This document shows, in pieces, positions 1 to 9,137 of a stretch of DNA of 64,000 nt. The position numbers and the translations under genes were made by a program. Numbering within the stretch: position 1 is the first letter of the stretch; the number at the start of each line of letters is the position of its first letter. Origin of the DNA: CATQHD01 sp965202675 (lineage in GTDB: Bacteria; Actinomycetota; Acidimicrobiia; Spongiisociales; Spongiisociaceae); NCBI GenBank assembly GCA_965202675.1, contig OZ241842.1, forward strand, positions 930,001 through 994,000, written 5' to 3'. Below the pieces are notes generated by a model. It made no database searches. It saw nothing but the letters and a program-made list of their open reading frames with translations, and was not told where the DNA came from.

Positions 1-1421
1 GTGGCCGGCCCTTCTATCTCGCGGGCCTTGCGCATGGCGTCCTCGGCGCCGCCCACCATGTAGAAGGCCTGCTCCGGCAGGTGGTCCATCTCGCCGTCGA
101 GCACCATCTTGAAGGAGGAGATGGTCTCCTCCCGAGAGGTGTACACCCCGGCCTGGCCGGTGAACTGCTCGGCCACGAACATCGGCTGGGACAGGAACCG
201 CTGGATCCTCCGCGCCCGCGCCACGATGAGCTTGTCCTCCTCGGACAGCTCGTCCACCCCGAGGATGGCGATGATGTCCTGCAGGTCCTTGTAGCGCTGG
301 AGCACCCGCTGCACGTCGGTGGCCACCTCGTAGTGGTCCCGCCCCACGATCTGGGGGTCGAGCGCCCGGCTGGTCGAGTCGAGCGGATCCACCGCCGGGT
401 AGATGCCCAGGGCGGTGAGCGGACGGCTCAGCACCGTGGTGGCGTCGAGATGGGCGAAGGCGGTGTGGGGCGCCGGGTCGGTGATGTCGTCAGCGGGCAC
501 GTAGATCGCCTGCATGGAGGTGATCGACCGCCCCTTCAGCGAGGTGATCCTCTCCTGGAGGACCCCCATCTCCCCGGCCAGGGTCGGCTGGTAACCCACC
601 GCCGAGGGCATCCGGCCCAGCAGCGTGGAGACCTCCGAACCGGCCTGGGTGAACCGGAAGATGTTGTCGATGAACAGCAGCACGTCCTGGCGCTGCACAT
701 CCCGGAAGTATTCGGCCATGGTCAGGGCGGATAGGGCCACCCGCAGGCGCACCCCGGGCGGCTCGTCCATCTGCCCGAACACCAGGGCCGCCTGGTTGAT
801 CACCCCCGTCTCGGACATCTCCAGGAACAGGTCGTTGCCCTCCCTGGTGCGCTCCCCGACCCCGGCGAACACCGACACCCCGTCGTGCTGGGTGGCCACC
901 CGGTTGATCATCTCCTGGATGAGCACCGTCTTGCCGACTCCGGCCCCTCCGAACAGGCCGATCTTGCCGCCCCGCAGGTAGGGGCAGATCAGGTCGAGCA
1001 CCTTGATGCCGGTCTCGAAGATCTCCTTGGTGGGCTCCACGTCCTCGAAGGGCGGCGCCTCCCGGTGGATCGGCCAGCGCTCCCCGGCGAACTCCTTGTC
1101 CGGCGCGTCGAGCGAAGCCCCCCACATGTTGAAGATGTGGCCGAGCGTCTGGTCGCCGACCGGAACGGAGATGGGCGCCCCGGTGTTGCGGACCGGCGCC
1201 CCCCGCACCAGCCCGTCGGTGGGGGCCATGGCCACCGCCCTCACCCGGCTGCGGCCCAGGTGCTGGGCCACCTCGGCGATCACCCTCTTGTGGTCGCCTT
1301 CCACATCGAATTCGATTTCCAGCGCATGCAGCACCTCCGGCAGGCCGTCCCGCGGGAACTCCACGTCCACTACCGGCCCGGCTACCTTGCTGATGCGCCC
1401 TACGCTGACCGCTTCTGCCAT
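1..1421 (-). CDS. atpD: ATP synthase F1 subunit beta (3' end outside window)
   Basis: Catalytic beta subunit of the cytoplasmic F1 sector, which makes ATP from ADP and phosphate. Reading from the ATG at 1421, the protein opens MAEAVSVGRISKVAGPVVDV, has the P-loop GGAGVGKT at about residues 158-165, and later the family stretches GERTREGND and the IPADD-like YVPADDITDPAP. About 473 residues are present with no stop before the left edge, so only the last few codons are missing. It starts 13 nt after atpG and is the last visible gene of the atp operon. Identification is secure. Confidence 0.97.
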   Translation of the reverse strand, partial: MAEAVSVGRISKVAGPVVDVEFPRDGLPEVLHALEIEFDVEGDHKRVIAEVAQHLGRSRVRAVAMAPTDGLVRGAPVRNTGAPISVPVGDQTLGHIFNMWGASLDAPDKEFAGERWPIHREAPPFEDVEPTKEIFETGIKVLDLICPYLRGGKIGLFGGAGVGKTVLIQEMINRVATQHDGVSVFAGVGERTREGNDLFLEMSETGVINQAALVFGQMDEPPGVRLRVALSALTMAEYFRDVQRQDVLLFIDNIFRFTQAGSEVSTLLGRMPSAVGYQPTLAGEMGVLQERITSLKGRSITSMQAIYVPADDITDPAPHTAFAHLDATTVLSRPLTALGIYPAVDPLDSTSRALDPQIVGRDHYEVATDVQRVLQRYKDLQDIIAILGVDELSEEDKLIVARARRIQRFLSQPMFVAEQFTGQAGVYTSREETISSFKMVLDGEMDHLPEQAFYMVGGAEDAMRKAREIEGPA

Positions 1422-1434
1422 ATTCGCTCCCGTT

Positions 1435-2343
1435 TCATCCCGCGGCGGACAGCGCCTGCGCGCCGCCCACGATCTCGGCTATCTCGGTGGTTATCTCGGC
1501 CTGCCGCGCCTGGTTGGCGGTCCGGCCCAGCACCTTGATGAGTTCTTCGGCGTTCTCGGTGGCCGACTTCATGGCCCTCTGCCGGCTGGCGTGCTCGGAG
1601 GCCGAACTCTCCAGCAGCTGGCCGTAGACGGCCGACTCCACGTACCTGGGCAGCAACCGCCCCAGTATGGCGGCGGGGTCCGGCTCGTACTCGTAGGAGA
1701 CCGCCGCCCCCCCGCCCCGCTGCCCGCCCCCGCCTTCTCCGGCGTCCTCGTCCTCCGGCGGGCTGACTGGCAGCAGCTCGACCCGCGCCGGGTGATAGGA
1801 GAGGGCCGATCTGTAGATCGTGTAGAACACCTCCACGGCGTCCACCGCCCCCGCTTCGTAGTCCTCCATCAGCGCCTCCCCCACCGCCTTGGCGTCCGCA
1901 TAGGCGGGCTGGTCGGTCACCCCCAGGAAGCTGCGGGCTATGTCGTAGCCGCGGAAGGAGAAGAAGGTCTGTGCCTTCTTGCCCACCGCGTAGAGGCTCA
2001 GCGCCGCCCCCTCGGCGCGGAGGCCGGCCATGTGCCGCTCCGCCATCCGCAGCACCGACGAGTTGTAGGCGCCCGCCAGCCCCCGGTCCGAGGTAACCAC
2101 CAGCACCCCCATCGTCCGGATCTCCCGCCGTTCCAACAGCGGATGTCCCACGTCCCCCGACGCCCGCCCGACGTTGCGGATGACCTCGATCATCTTCTCG
2201 GCGTAGGGGCGGGAGGCCCTCACCCGCTCCCGCGCCTTGACGATGCGGGAGGCGGCGATCAGCTCCATCGCCCGGGTGATCTTCTTGGTGGACTCGACGC
2301 TTCTGATCCGCCGGCGGATCGCTCGCAGTTCGGCGCTGGCCAT
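1435..2343 (-). CDS. atpG: ATP synthase F1 subunit gamma
   Basis: Central rotor stalk of F1. The 302-residue protein starts MASAELRAIRRRIRSVEST and continues with the conserved N-terminal helix KKITRAMELIAASRI. The C-terminal helix contains the typical RQRAMKSATENAEELI. A Gly-rich acidic insertion (EDEDAGEGGGGQRGGG, around residue 200) makes it slightly longer than usual. It sits between atpA and atpD, as in most bacteria. Confidence 0.96.
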   Translation of the reverse strand: MASAELRAIRRRIRSVESTKKITRAMELIAASRIVKARERVRASRPYAEKMIEVIRNVGRASGDVGHPLLERREIRTMGVLVVTSDRGLAGAYNSSVLRMAERHMAGLRAEGAALSLYAVGKKAQTFFSFRGYDIARSFLGVTDQPAYADAKAVGEALMEDYEAGAVDAVEVFYTIYRSALSYHPARVELLPVSPPEDEDAGEGGGGQRGGGAAVSYEYEPDPAAILGRLLPRYVESAVYGQLLESSASEHASRQRAMKSATENAEELIKVLGRTANQARQAEITTEIAEIVGGAQALSAAG

Positions 2344-2352
2344 GGCAGGGCG

Positions 2353-3894
2353 CTACCCCCCTCCCCCGAAACTCTCCAGGAAGGCGGCGATGGCGCCGTC
2401 CAGCTCCTCGACCTCCGGCAGGTTGCCGGTGCGCCTTATGGCCTCCAGCAGGTGGGGCCGCCGCACCCGCACGAACTCCCGGAGCTCCTGCTCGGCCCTG
2501 GGGATGCGGTCCACCGCAACGACGTCGAGGTGGCCCTCGGTGACCGCATAGATGGCCAGCACCTGTTCCTCGACCGCAACCGGGGCGAACTGCGGCTGCT
2601 TGAGCACCTCCACCACCCGGCGCCCCCGCTCCAGCTGCGCCAGCGACACCGCGTCCAACTCGGAACCGAACTCGGCGAAGGCTTCCAGCTCCCGGTACTG
2701 GGCGAGGTTGAGGCGGAGCGGACCGGCCACCTTCTTCATGGCGCCGATCTGGGCGTTGCCCCCCACCCGCGACACCGAGATGCCGGCGTTCATGGCCGGC
2801 CGGATGCCCGAAAAGAACAGGTCGGTTTCCAGGAAGATCTGGCCGTCGGTGATGGAGATGACGTTGGTGGGGATGTAGGCCGATACGTCGTTGGCCTTGG
2901 TCTCGATCAGGGGCAGCCCGGTGAGGGAGCCGCCGCCCAGCTCGTCGGAGAGCTTGGCGCAGCGTTCCAGCAACCGGCTGTGCAGGTAGAACACGTCGCC
3001 GGGGAAGGCCTCCCGCCCCGGAGGGCGGCGCAGCAGGAGCGATATCTCCCGGTAGGCCACCGCCTGCTTGGACAGGTCGTCGAAGATGACCAGGGCGTGC
3101 TGGCCGTTGTACATCCAGTGCTGGCCGATGGCCGAACCGGCGTACGGCGCGTACATCTGGAGGGCGGGCGGAGCGGAGGCGGCCGCGGTGACCACCACCG
3201 TGTACTCCATGGCCCCCGCCTCCTCGAGGGAGGCCACCACCTCCGCCACCGTGGAGGCCTTCTGCCCGATCGCCACGTAGACGCACTTGACCTCATCGGG
3301 CGTGCCCTGGAACTGCTTCTGGTTGAGGATGGTGTCCACCACGATGGCGGTCTTGCCGGTCTGCCGGTCGCCGATGATCAGCTGCCGCTGGCCCTTCCCG
3401 ATGGGGGTCATGGAATCGATGGCCTTGATGCCGGTCTGGAGCGGCTCGCTGACCGGCTGCCGCTGCACCACGGACGGGGCCTGGGTCTCCAGCAGGCGCC
3501 GCTCGCCCTGGGGAATGTCGCCCTTGCCGTCCAGCGGGTTGCCCACCGGGTCGACCACCCGGCCCAGCAGGGCGTCGCCCACCGGCACCGACAGCACCCG
3601 GCGGGTCTGGTGGACGGGGTCGCCTTCCTCTATGTGGGTGGGGTCGCCCATCAGCACCACCCCGAGGTCCTGCTCGTCGAGGTTGAGGGTCACCCCCAGC
3701 AGGCCGCCCGGGAACTCCAGCAGCTCGGAGGCGGCGGCGTTGGGCAGCCCCGACACCCGCGCCACCCCGTCGGCGATGGCGGTGACGTATCCGACCGTCT
3801 CCTGCTCGAGGCTGGGCGACCAGTCCGCCACATGCCGGCGGAGGGCGGCGGTGATGTCCTGTGGGCTAATCGTCAGTTCAGCCGTTTGAGCCAT
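2353..3894 (-). CDS. atpA: ATP synthase F1 subunit alpha
   Basis: Non-catalytic nucleotide-binding subunit of F1. The protein has 513 residues, the normal length. The P-loop GDRQTGKT lies at residues 175-182, followed by the family motif AIGQKASTVAEV, and the C-terminal domain carries the alpha signature PAMNAGISVSRVGGNAQ. It is preceded by atpH (46 nt gap) and followed by atpG (9 nt gap). Confidence 0.97.
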   Translation of the reverse strand: MAQTAELTISPQDITAALRRHVADWSPSLEQETVGYVTAIADGVARVSGLPNAAASELLEFPGGLLGVTLNLDEQDLGVVLMGDPTHIEEGDPVHQTRRVLSVPVGDALLGRVVDPVGNPLDGKGDIPQGERRLLETQAPSVVQRQPVSEPLQTGIKAIDSMTPIGKGQRQLIIGDRQTGKTAIVVDTILNQKQFQGTPDEVKCVYVAIGQKASTVAEVVASLEEAGAMEYTVVVTAAASAPPALQMYAPYAGSAIGQHWMYNGQHALVIFDDLSKQAVAYREISLLLRRPPGREAFPGDVFYLHSRLLERCAKLSDELGGGSLTGLPLIETKANDVSAYIPTNVISITDGQIFLETDLFFSGIRPAMNAGISVSRVGGNAQIGAMKKVAGPLRLNLAQYRELEAFAEFGSELDAVSLAQLERGRRVVEVLKQPQFAPVAVEEQVLAIYAVTEGHLDVVAVDRIPRAEQELREFVRVRRPHLLEAIRRTGNLPEVEELDGAIAAFLESFGGGG

Positions 3895-3940
3895 CGGCAG
3901 TCCTCTCTCGTTCTCGTCTTCGGCAGACCGGCCGGGCGGG

Positions 3941-4474
3941 TCATCCGACCACCGCCTCGCGCAGCCGCTCGAGCCGTTTCCGCACGGATCCGTCGATCAC
4001 GGTGTCGCCCACCCTCGCCACCAGACCGCCCAGGATCGATTCGTCTATCACCACCCGCACCTCCACCTGGTTGCCGACCCGGGCGGCCAGGGCTTCCGCC
4101 AGCCGGTCGACCGCCCCCCGGTCCAGGGAGACGGCGCTGCGCACCTCGGCCACCACCCGATCCTGGGCGGCCGCCGAACGGGTGGTGAACTCGTCGGCGA
4201 TGGCCTCCAGGTCGGAGGCCAGCCCCATACCGACCGCGAAGCTCACGAAGGCGGCGGTCAACCGGTGGGCGGAGGCGCTCAGCAGATCATCGATCACCGC
4301 CTGCTTGCGCTCCATGGGGAGGCGGATGTCGCCCAGGGACTCCTTCAGCTCGTCGGAGCCTTCCAACGCCCTGGCCACCCGGAACAGCTCGGTCTCGACC
4401 CGTTCCACCGCGCCTTCGCCCCGCGCCATCTCGAAGACGGCGGCGGCGTAGCCCCTGACCCGTTCGTCGACCAT
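3941..4474 (-). CDS. atpH: ATP synthase F1 subunit delta
   Basis: Peripheral stalk subunit linking F1 to the b subunits. The protein has 177 residues and begins MVDERVRGYAAAVFEMARGEG. Its C-terminus contains the family pattern ESILGGLVARVGDTVIDGSV. Its ATG directly abuts the stop codon of atpF, so translation is probably coupled. Length and position match the family. Confidence 0.93.
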   Translation of the reverse strand: MVDERVRGYAAAVFEMARGEGAVERVETELFRVARALEGSDELKESLGDIRLPMERKQAVIDDLLSASAHRLTAAFVSFAVGMGLASDLEAIADEFTTRSAAAQDRVVAEVRSAVSLDRGAVDRLAEALAARVGNQVEVRVVIDESILGGLVARVGDTVIDGSVRKRLERLREAVVG

Positions 4475-5056
4475 CTACCTGCCCGACTCCAGCTCTTCCA
4501 GATAGTTCTCGATCAACCCCAGCTGGGTTTCCCGGTCGAGGCTCTGGCCGACCACCTTCTCGGCCAGGTCGATCGAGAGGTTGGCCACCTCCTGGCGGGC
4601 GGCCTCCAGCGCCCGGCCGGATTCGGCGGCGGCCTCGTCCCTGGCGCGGCTCATGATGTCCTCGGCTTCCCGCTGGGCGCGGTGGACGGTCTCCTCCCGC
4701 ACCGCCTCGGCGGCCCGGCGCGCCTCCTCAACGATCCGGGCTGCCTCTTCCTTGGCCCCGGCCAGCTGCTCCTGATACCGGGCGGCGCTCTGCTCGGCTT
4801 CCTGGCGGGCCTGCTCGGCCGCCTCCAGCCGGGAACGCTCCGCCTCTTGGCGGCGGGACAGGGCGGCGCTCATGGCAGGCACCACCCAGCGCCACACGAA
4901 GAAGAAAATGACGGCGAAGGCGACGATGCCGGCGATCAGCTCCGATGTCTCCGGCAGCAGCAACCCGATGCCGCCGCTGCTCTGGGTTTCTTCCTCGGCC
5001 GCCAGGATCAGGGGCGCCGCCCCCATCGCGTACCTCATGTCGGGCGCCTTCATCAT
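4475..5056 (-). CDS. atpF: ATP synthase Fo subunit b
   Basis: Membrane-anchored peripheral stalk. The 193-residue protein has one transmembrane helix near residues 42-62 (IAGIVAFAVIFFFVWRWVVP), then a long charged coiled coil rich in Glu, Arg and Ala. The Met at 5056 overlaps the atpE stop by 4 nt. A later Met within the first 11 codons is a possible alternative start. It ends exactly where atpH begins. Confidence 0.94.
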   Translation of the reverse strand: MMKAPDMRYAMGAAPLILAAEEETQSSGGIGLLLPETSELIAGIVAFAVIFFFVWRWVVPAMSAALSRRQEAERSRLEAAEQARQEAEQSAARYQEQLAGAKEEAARIVEEARRAAEAVREETVHRAQREAEDIMSRARDEAAAESGRALEAARQEVANLSIDLAEKVVGQSLDRETQLGLIENYLEELESGR

Positions 5057-5322
5057 CCGATGAAGAACAACACGAAGCCGATCAGGGCAAGCGCCTCGGT
5101 GAAGGCGATGCCCAGGAACATGGTCGTCCGGACCGTCCCCTCCATCTCCGGCTGGCGCACCATGGCGGTGATGGCGTTGCCCACCACGATGCCGATGCCG
5201 ATGCCCGGGCCGACGGCGGCGAGGCCGTAGCCGACCAGGTTGAGGCTTCCGCTGATATTGCCGGTGAGTCCTGCCTGGGCCAGCGAGAGGGCCCCCAGCG
5301 CTACCGCAAGAACTGCGTCCAT
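5053..5322 (-). CDS. atpE: ATP synthase Fo subunit c
   Basis: Proteolipid subunit of the proton-driven c-ring. It has 89 residues and two hydrophobic hairpin helices joined by the polar loop RQPE at 56-59. The ion-binding carboxylate is E76 in helix 2 (AFTEALALIG). The first helix contains the packing motif GPGIGIGIVVG. The surroundings of E76 look like a proton rather than a sodium ring; this is inference from the motif only. Confidence 0.96.
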   Translation of the reverse strand: MDAVLAVALGALSLAQAGLTGNISGSLNLVGYGLAAVGPGIGIGIVVGNAITAMVRQPEMEGTVRTTMFLGIAFTEALALIGFVLFFIG

Positions 5323-5379
5323 GTGCTCTCCCTTTCTGGTTGTATCTCGAAAGTCATCGTTTGCTTGCCTCCTGGTGGG

Positions 5380-6204
5380 CTAGTGGGCGGGCTCCAGCGA
5401 TGTCTGTATGTACACCGCCGACAGCAGGGTGAAGATGTAGGCCTGCAGGACCGCCACCACCACCTCGAACACGAAGATCGCCAACCCGAAGACGAACCAC
5501 ACCAACCCGATCCCGGCCTTCAGGCCGATATCCCCCACCCCCACCACGAAGAAGTAACCGGAGGTGAGCAGCAGGGTGAGCATGAGGTGCCCGGCCACCA
5601 TGTTGGCGAAGAGCCGCACCGCCAGCGTGATGGGGCGCAGGACGAAGATCGACACCAACTCGATGATCCCCACCAGCCACCGGAGGGCGATCGGAACCGA
5701 CCTGGGCCAGATGGTGTCGATGAAGTAGTGCTTGAAGCCGTGCTTGGCGAACCCCACGATCACGAAGAGCACCCAGGTAACCAGGGCCATGAAGGCGGGC
5801 AGGGCCATCCGGGAGGTGATCGGGAAGTTCACGAAGGGGGTGATCTCGAACAGGTTCCCCACCAGGATGAAGAAGAACAGCGACAGCAGGTAGGGCAGGT
5901 ACCTGGCGCCTTCGGGGCCGATCACCCCCTTGGCGATATCGTCCCGCACGAAGCCGACCATGCTCTCCACCACCACCCCGTACTTGGACGGAACCAGCTC
6001 CCGGCGGCGCAGGCCGAAATACAGCACCCCCAGCACGATCAGCATGGCGGCGAAGATCAGGAAGACGGTCCTGGTGAAGTGGAACCCGCCGATGGAGAAC
6101 AGCGGGTCGGTGAACTCGAACAGCTCGTTCACGTTGGACGGGGCGCAGATAACATTGCCCTGCACGTCGCAGCTGGACACGGCCAGAATCAACGCATCAC
6201 GCAC
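5380..6204 (-). CDS. atpB: ATP synthase Fo subunit a
   Basis: Stator subunit that forms the proton half-channels. The 274-residue polytopic protein carries the essential helix sequence ITLAVRLFANMVAGHLML with the conserved arginine, and a C-terminal helix FVFEVVVAVLQAYIFTLLSAVYI. It overlaps the start of c-ring transcription order as expected (a before c). Its start overlaps the preceding AtpI-like gene by 8 nt. Confidence 0.96.
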   Translation of the reverse strand: MRDALILAVSSCDVQGNVICAPSNVNELFEFTDPLFSIGGFHFTRTVFLIFAAMLIVLGVLYFGLRRRELVPSKYGVVVESMVGFVRDDIAKGVIGPEGARYLPYLLSLFFFILVGNLFEITPFVNFPITSRMALPAFMALVTWVLFVIVGFAKHGFKHYFIDTIWPRSVPIALRWLVGIIELVSIFVLRPITLAVRLFANMVAGHLMLTLLLTSGYFFVVGVGDIGLKAGIGLVWFVFGLAIFVFEVVVAVLQAYIFTLLSAVYIQTSLEPAH

Positions 6205-6685
6205 GCGGGCGGCTACTCCTTCTCCTGTTGTTCTTGTTCCCGGCGCCCCCGGCGCCGCCCAGAGCGGCGGCCTCCCAGACCAGCAGCGTCACGTAGGTCG
6301 CAATCACCGCCAACCCCAGCGCCGTCCTGTCCACCTCGAACAGGGCGATCACCGCCAGCATGACGGCCGCGATCAGGCCGAGGCGGACGAAGAAACCTAT
6401 GAGGGCGCCTGCATGATAGGCACCGAGCGACACCCTGGCCAACCGCGACATCATCGCCCCGCCCAGCAGGTAGTAACCGACGACTGCGGCTACCCCGGCG
6501 GCCGCCGCCGCCAGGCCTTCCCAGCCCCGCAGCAGACCGAACACCGCCAGCATGACCGGGCCGACCACCGCCGTCCGGCGCACGATGGAACGGGCCATGG
6601 CCAGCTCGACCGGCGGACGGTCGGCTATGTAACGCTCCACCTCGGAACGGTCGAGGCCCCTGCGGACGGCTGCGTCGTCAGCCAC
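6197..6685 (-). CDS. AtpI-like membrane protein of the ATP synthase operon
   Basis: A 162-residue protein with about four predicted transmembrane helices (around residues 38-55, 57-75, 95-115 and 118-140) and a basic C-terminal tail. The position directly upstream of atpB, with 8 nt overlap, matches the ATP synthase protein I slot. Family members are thought to help assemble the c-ring. Sequence identity to AtpI is weak by eye, so the name rests mainly on topology and context. Confidence 0.7.
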   Translation of the reverse strand: MADDAAVRRGLDRSEVERYIADRPPVELAMARSIVRRTAVVGPVMLAVFGLLRGWEGLAAAAAGVAAVVGYYLLGGAMMSRLARVSLGAYHAGALIGFFVRLGLIAAVMLAVIALFEVDRTALGLAVIATYVTLLVWEAAALGGAGGAGNKNNRRRSSRPRA

Positions 6686-6968
6686 GGATCGGCTGCTTTC
6701 CGCCGGGTTTCCCGACCAGCGCCCACATGCGGACGAAGGCGCTCACCGACCCCAGCGCGATCCCGGCGACCACCAGCCAGGGGTCGGTGCCCAGCCAGCG
6801 GTCCGCCAGCCACCCCAGCAGCGCGCCGGCCATGATCGACCCGAAGAAGGAACCCCCCGCCACCCAGCCGTCCGCCACAGCCGAGGCGGCGCCCCGGTGC
6901 GCGGTGCGCAGAGCACCCTCCGGGGCTGCATCGGTTCCGGACTCCCGCGAGCCTGAGATCTCGGCCAT
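6678..6968 (-). CDS. AtpZ/AtpI-type small membrane protein, first gene of atp operon
   Basis: A 96-residue protein with a polar N-terminus and two membrane helices (GSFFGSIMAGALLGWLADRW, then WLVVAGIALGSVSAFVRMWAL). The motif GWLADRWLGTDPW is typical of the AtpZ/AtpI domain. It overlaps the next gene by 8 nt and is the first gene of the operon. Its first roughly 18 codons lie inside a segment that is duplicated further upstream (see repeat at 6914). Confidence 0.78.
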   Translation of the reverse strand: MAEISGSRESGTDAAPEGALRTAHRGAASAVADGWVAGGSFFGSIMAGALLGWLADRWLGTDPWLVVAGIALGSVSAFVRMWALVGKPGGKQPIRG

Positions 6969-7694
6969 CCCTCCTGACCCTACAGGGTTGTGATGTTTTT
7001 CACGAACTGCGGGTCAGTCACCTCTTTCCTCCCCCCGCTTCCTGCCCGGCAGGTACGACACGGCCTCGGGAGTACGGCAGAAATGGCGTGCAGTGTCCGG
7101 TTACAGCAACTTCAGGAGGGCAACGATCATCCCCCCTTGGGCTATCATGGCACCGATCATCCATTTCAAAAGGTCCGCCTTGACGGTAGCAATATCGGCC
7201 TTGACAGCAACGAGACCGGTCTTGGTGGCCAGATTGCTCTCCAACAGGTTGACCTGCTCCTCCGCCAGAACCTCGGCTTGCTGCTCGGTAAACCCACAAG
7301 CGGTCAGTTTCTTCACAAACCGGTGAGTGTCAAAAGTCACCCTACGAGGTTGCATCGGTTCCGGACTCCCGCGGGCCTGCGATCTCGGCCATCCCCTGAT
7401 CCTACAGGGTTGTGATGATTTCACGAACTGCGGGTCCTCCCGCTTTCCTGCCCCCGCTTCCTGCCCGGCAGGTGCGACATGGCCTCGGCAGTACGGCAGA
7501 AAATGGCGTGCAGTGCCGGGTTACTGCAACCTCAGGAGGATGACGATCACCACCGTCTGGAGCGCCATGGCACCGAAGAACACCCCCTTCAACAGCTCCG
7601 CCTTGGTGGATAACCGCAAAAGCTCCACCTCCGCCCGAACAGCAGCGACATCGGCCTTGGTAGCCAGATTGCTATCCAACAGGTTCACCTGTTC
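6914..7694. repeat. Two-copy tandem duplication (period about 424 bp)
   Basis: Positions 6914-7337 and 7338-about 7694 align along their length. Both copies run from the 5' end of atpZ, through the intergenic stretch (shared words ctacagggttgtgatg and cttcctgcccggcaggt), into a DUF1640-like coding part (shared protein NLLxSNLATK). The left copy leads into the intact atpZ-like gene. The right copy carries only its first codons, out of frame and fused to the DUF1640-like gene at 7355. Confidence 0.85.
7101..7355 (-). CDS. DUF1640-like coiled-coil protein with C-terminal membrane helix
   Basis: An 84-residue protein from the ATG at 7355. The family pattern FDTHRFVKKLTACGFTEQQAE is followed by a coiled coil (VNLLESNLATKTGLVAVKADI) and one C-terminal transmembrane helix. 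Its first six residues (MQPRRV) are encoded by duplicated atpZ sequence read in another frame, so the N-terminus is a duplication junction. A longer reading from 7424 would only add more duplicated sequence. The cellular role of DUF1640 proteins in bacteria is not clear. Confidence 0.7.
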   Translation of the reverse strand: MQPRRVTFDTHRFVKKLTACGFTEQQAEVLAEEQVNLLESNLATKTGLVAVKADIATVKADLLKWMIGAMIAQGGMIVALLKLL

Positions 7695-7703
7695 CCTCAT
7701 CAC
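7521..7703 (-). CDS. Truncated DUF1640-like paralogue
   Basis: A 60-residue ORF, MMREQVNLLDSNLATKADV..., matching the coiled coil and membrane helix of the gene at 7101-7355 but lacking the conserved N-terminal FDTH...AGF-type segment. Homology stops at about 7694, just inside the ORF start. It may be a remnant of the older copy or a new short gene; either way it is expected to be a membrane-anchored coiled coil. Confidence 0.45.
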   Translation of the reverse strand: MMREQVNLLDSNLATKADVAAVRAEVELLRLSTKAELLKGVFFGAMALQTVVIVILLRLQ

Positions 7704-7865
7704 ATCCCCTTCCCATGAGACTCACACGCCCCGCACCCTGCTCCTCGAGCCGCAAATCAGACCCGGCGGCGCAGGAAGCCCGCTGATCACTCCCAACCAA
7801 CCAAATAACACCACACAAGAACCGAACGAAATACAGACACCGTTGCTTGCGCCCAGCCGGGCTCG

Positions 7866-9137
7866 TCAGACGTGGCCGGGGAAGTCGGGCGGGTAGGGCG
7901 GGTAGTCCGCCGCCAGGGCCGCCGCTTCGCGGGCGGACATCTCCAGGGCCTTCTGGTCGGACCGCTTGCGCAGGGTGCGGGTGATGAGGGTGGCAACCTG
8001 GACGGCCGCCGCCTCCTTCATGCCGCAGGTGGTGATGCCGGGGGTGCCGATCCGCAGGCCGCTGGTTATGTAGGGGGGGCGGGGGTCGAAGGGTATGCCG
8101 TTGCGGTTGAGGGTCACCCCCACCGAATCGAGCAGGGCGGAGGCTTCCTTGCCGGTCAGGTCCTCGTCGAGGGAGCGCATGTCCAGCAGCATCAGATGGT
8201 TGTCGGTGCCGCCCGACACCACCCGCACCCCTTGGGCGGTGAAAGCGTCGGCCATGGCCGAGGCGTTGGCGACGATCTGCGCCGCGTAGGCCCGGTAGGC
8301 CTCGGTGGAGGCCTCATGGAAGCACACCGCCTTGCCGGCGATCTGGCTGATGATCGGACCGCCCTGCATGTCGGGGAACACCGCCTTGTCCAACCCGGCC
8401 CCGAACCGCTCCCTGGCCATGATCATGCCTCCCCTGGGCCCGCGCAGCGCCTTGTGGGTGGTGGCGGTCACGATGTCGGCGAACGGGACGGGGTTGGGCA
8501 GGGCCCCGCCGGCCACCAGCCCGATGAAGTGGGCGGCGTCCACCATGAACACCGCCCCCGCTTCGTCGGCTATGGAACGGAAGGCTTCGTAGTCGAGATG
8601 CCTGGAGTAGGCCGAGTACCCGGCCAGGAGGATCTTGGGGCGGTGTTCGAGGGCCTTGGCCCGCACCTCGTCCATGTCGATCCGCTCCGTCCGGCGGTCC
8701 ACCCCGTAGGCGACGAAGCGGTACAGGCGCCCGGAGAAGTTCACCGGCGAGCCGTGGGTCAGGTGCCCCCCCTCGGCCAGGCTGAGCCCGAGCACCGTGT
8801 CCCCCGGTTCCAGGAGGGAAAAGTAGACCCCCATGTTGGCCTGGGCGCCGGAGTGGGGCTGCACGTTGACGTACTCGGCGCCGAACAGGGCCCGGGCGCG
8901 CTCGATGGCCAGGCTTTCGAGCCGATCCACCACCTGACAGCCCTCGTAGTAGCGCCGCCCCGGATAGCCCTCGGCGTACTTGTTGGTGTAGACCGACCCG
9001 CAGGCCTGCATGACCGCAGGGGAGGCAAAGTTCTCGGAGGCGATCAGGTGGATGTGGGTGTTCTGGCGGCGAACATCCGCCCTGATGAGGTCTGCTGCGG
9101 CAGGATCGACCTGCTCGATGGGCCGCATGTCGGTCAT
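7866..9137 (-). CDS. glyA: Serine hydroxymethyltransferase
   Basis: PLP enzyme converting serine and tetrahydrofolate to glycine and 5,10-methylene-THF. The ATG at 9137 (MTDMRPIEQVDP) gives 423 residues, the usual length, and is preceded by a GAGGAACGG-like ribosome site. An in-frame start at 9188 would add an atypical tail. Diagnostic stretches are TNKYAEGYPGRRYYEGC near the N-terminus and the PLP-lysine motif TATTHKALRGPRGG. It appears to be a single-gene unit. Confidence 0.95.
   Translation of the reverse strand: MTDMRPIEQVDPAAADLIRADVRRQNTHIHLIASENFASPAVMQACGSVYTNKYAEGYPGRRYYEGCQVVDRLESLAIERARALFGAEYVNVQPHSGAQANMGVYFSLLEPGDTVLGLSLAEGGHLTHGSPVNFSGRLYRFVAYGVDRRTERIDMDEVRAKALEHRPKILLAGYSAYSRHLDYEAFRSIADEAGAVFMVDAAHFIGLVAGGALPNPVPFADIVTATTHKALRGPRGGMIMARERFGAGLDKAVFPDMQGGPIISQIAGKAVCFHEASTEAYRAYAAQIVANASAMADAFTAQGVRVVSGGTDNHLMLLDMRSLDEDLTGKEASALLDSVGVTLNRNGIPFDPRPPYITSGLRIGTPGITTCGMKEAAAVQVATLITRTLRKRSDQKALEMSAREAAALAADYPPYPPDFPGHV

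Noticed and set aside
1003..4188. A 1,061-codon open frame on the plus strand opposite the ATP synthase genes
   Set aside because: It lies antisense to atpD, atpG and atpA, which are certain. Its His/Gly/Arg-rich composition is the usual shadow of high-GC codons.
8060..8075. G runs in glyA as a possible phase-variable tract
   Set aside because: The glyA frame is intact through it and the run is short (7), unlike the 12-C run in the DUF499 gene.
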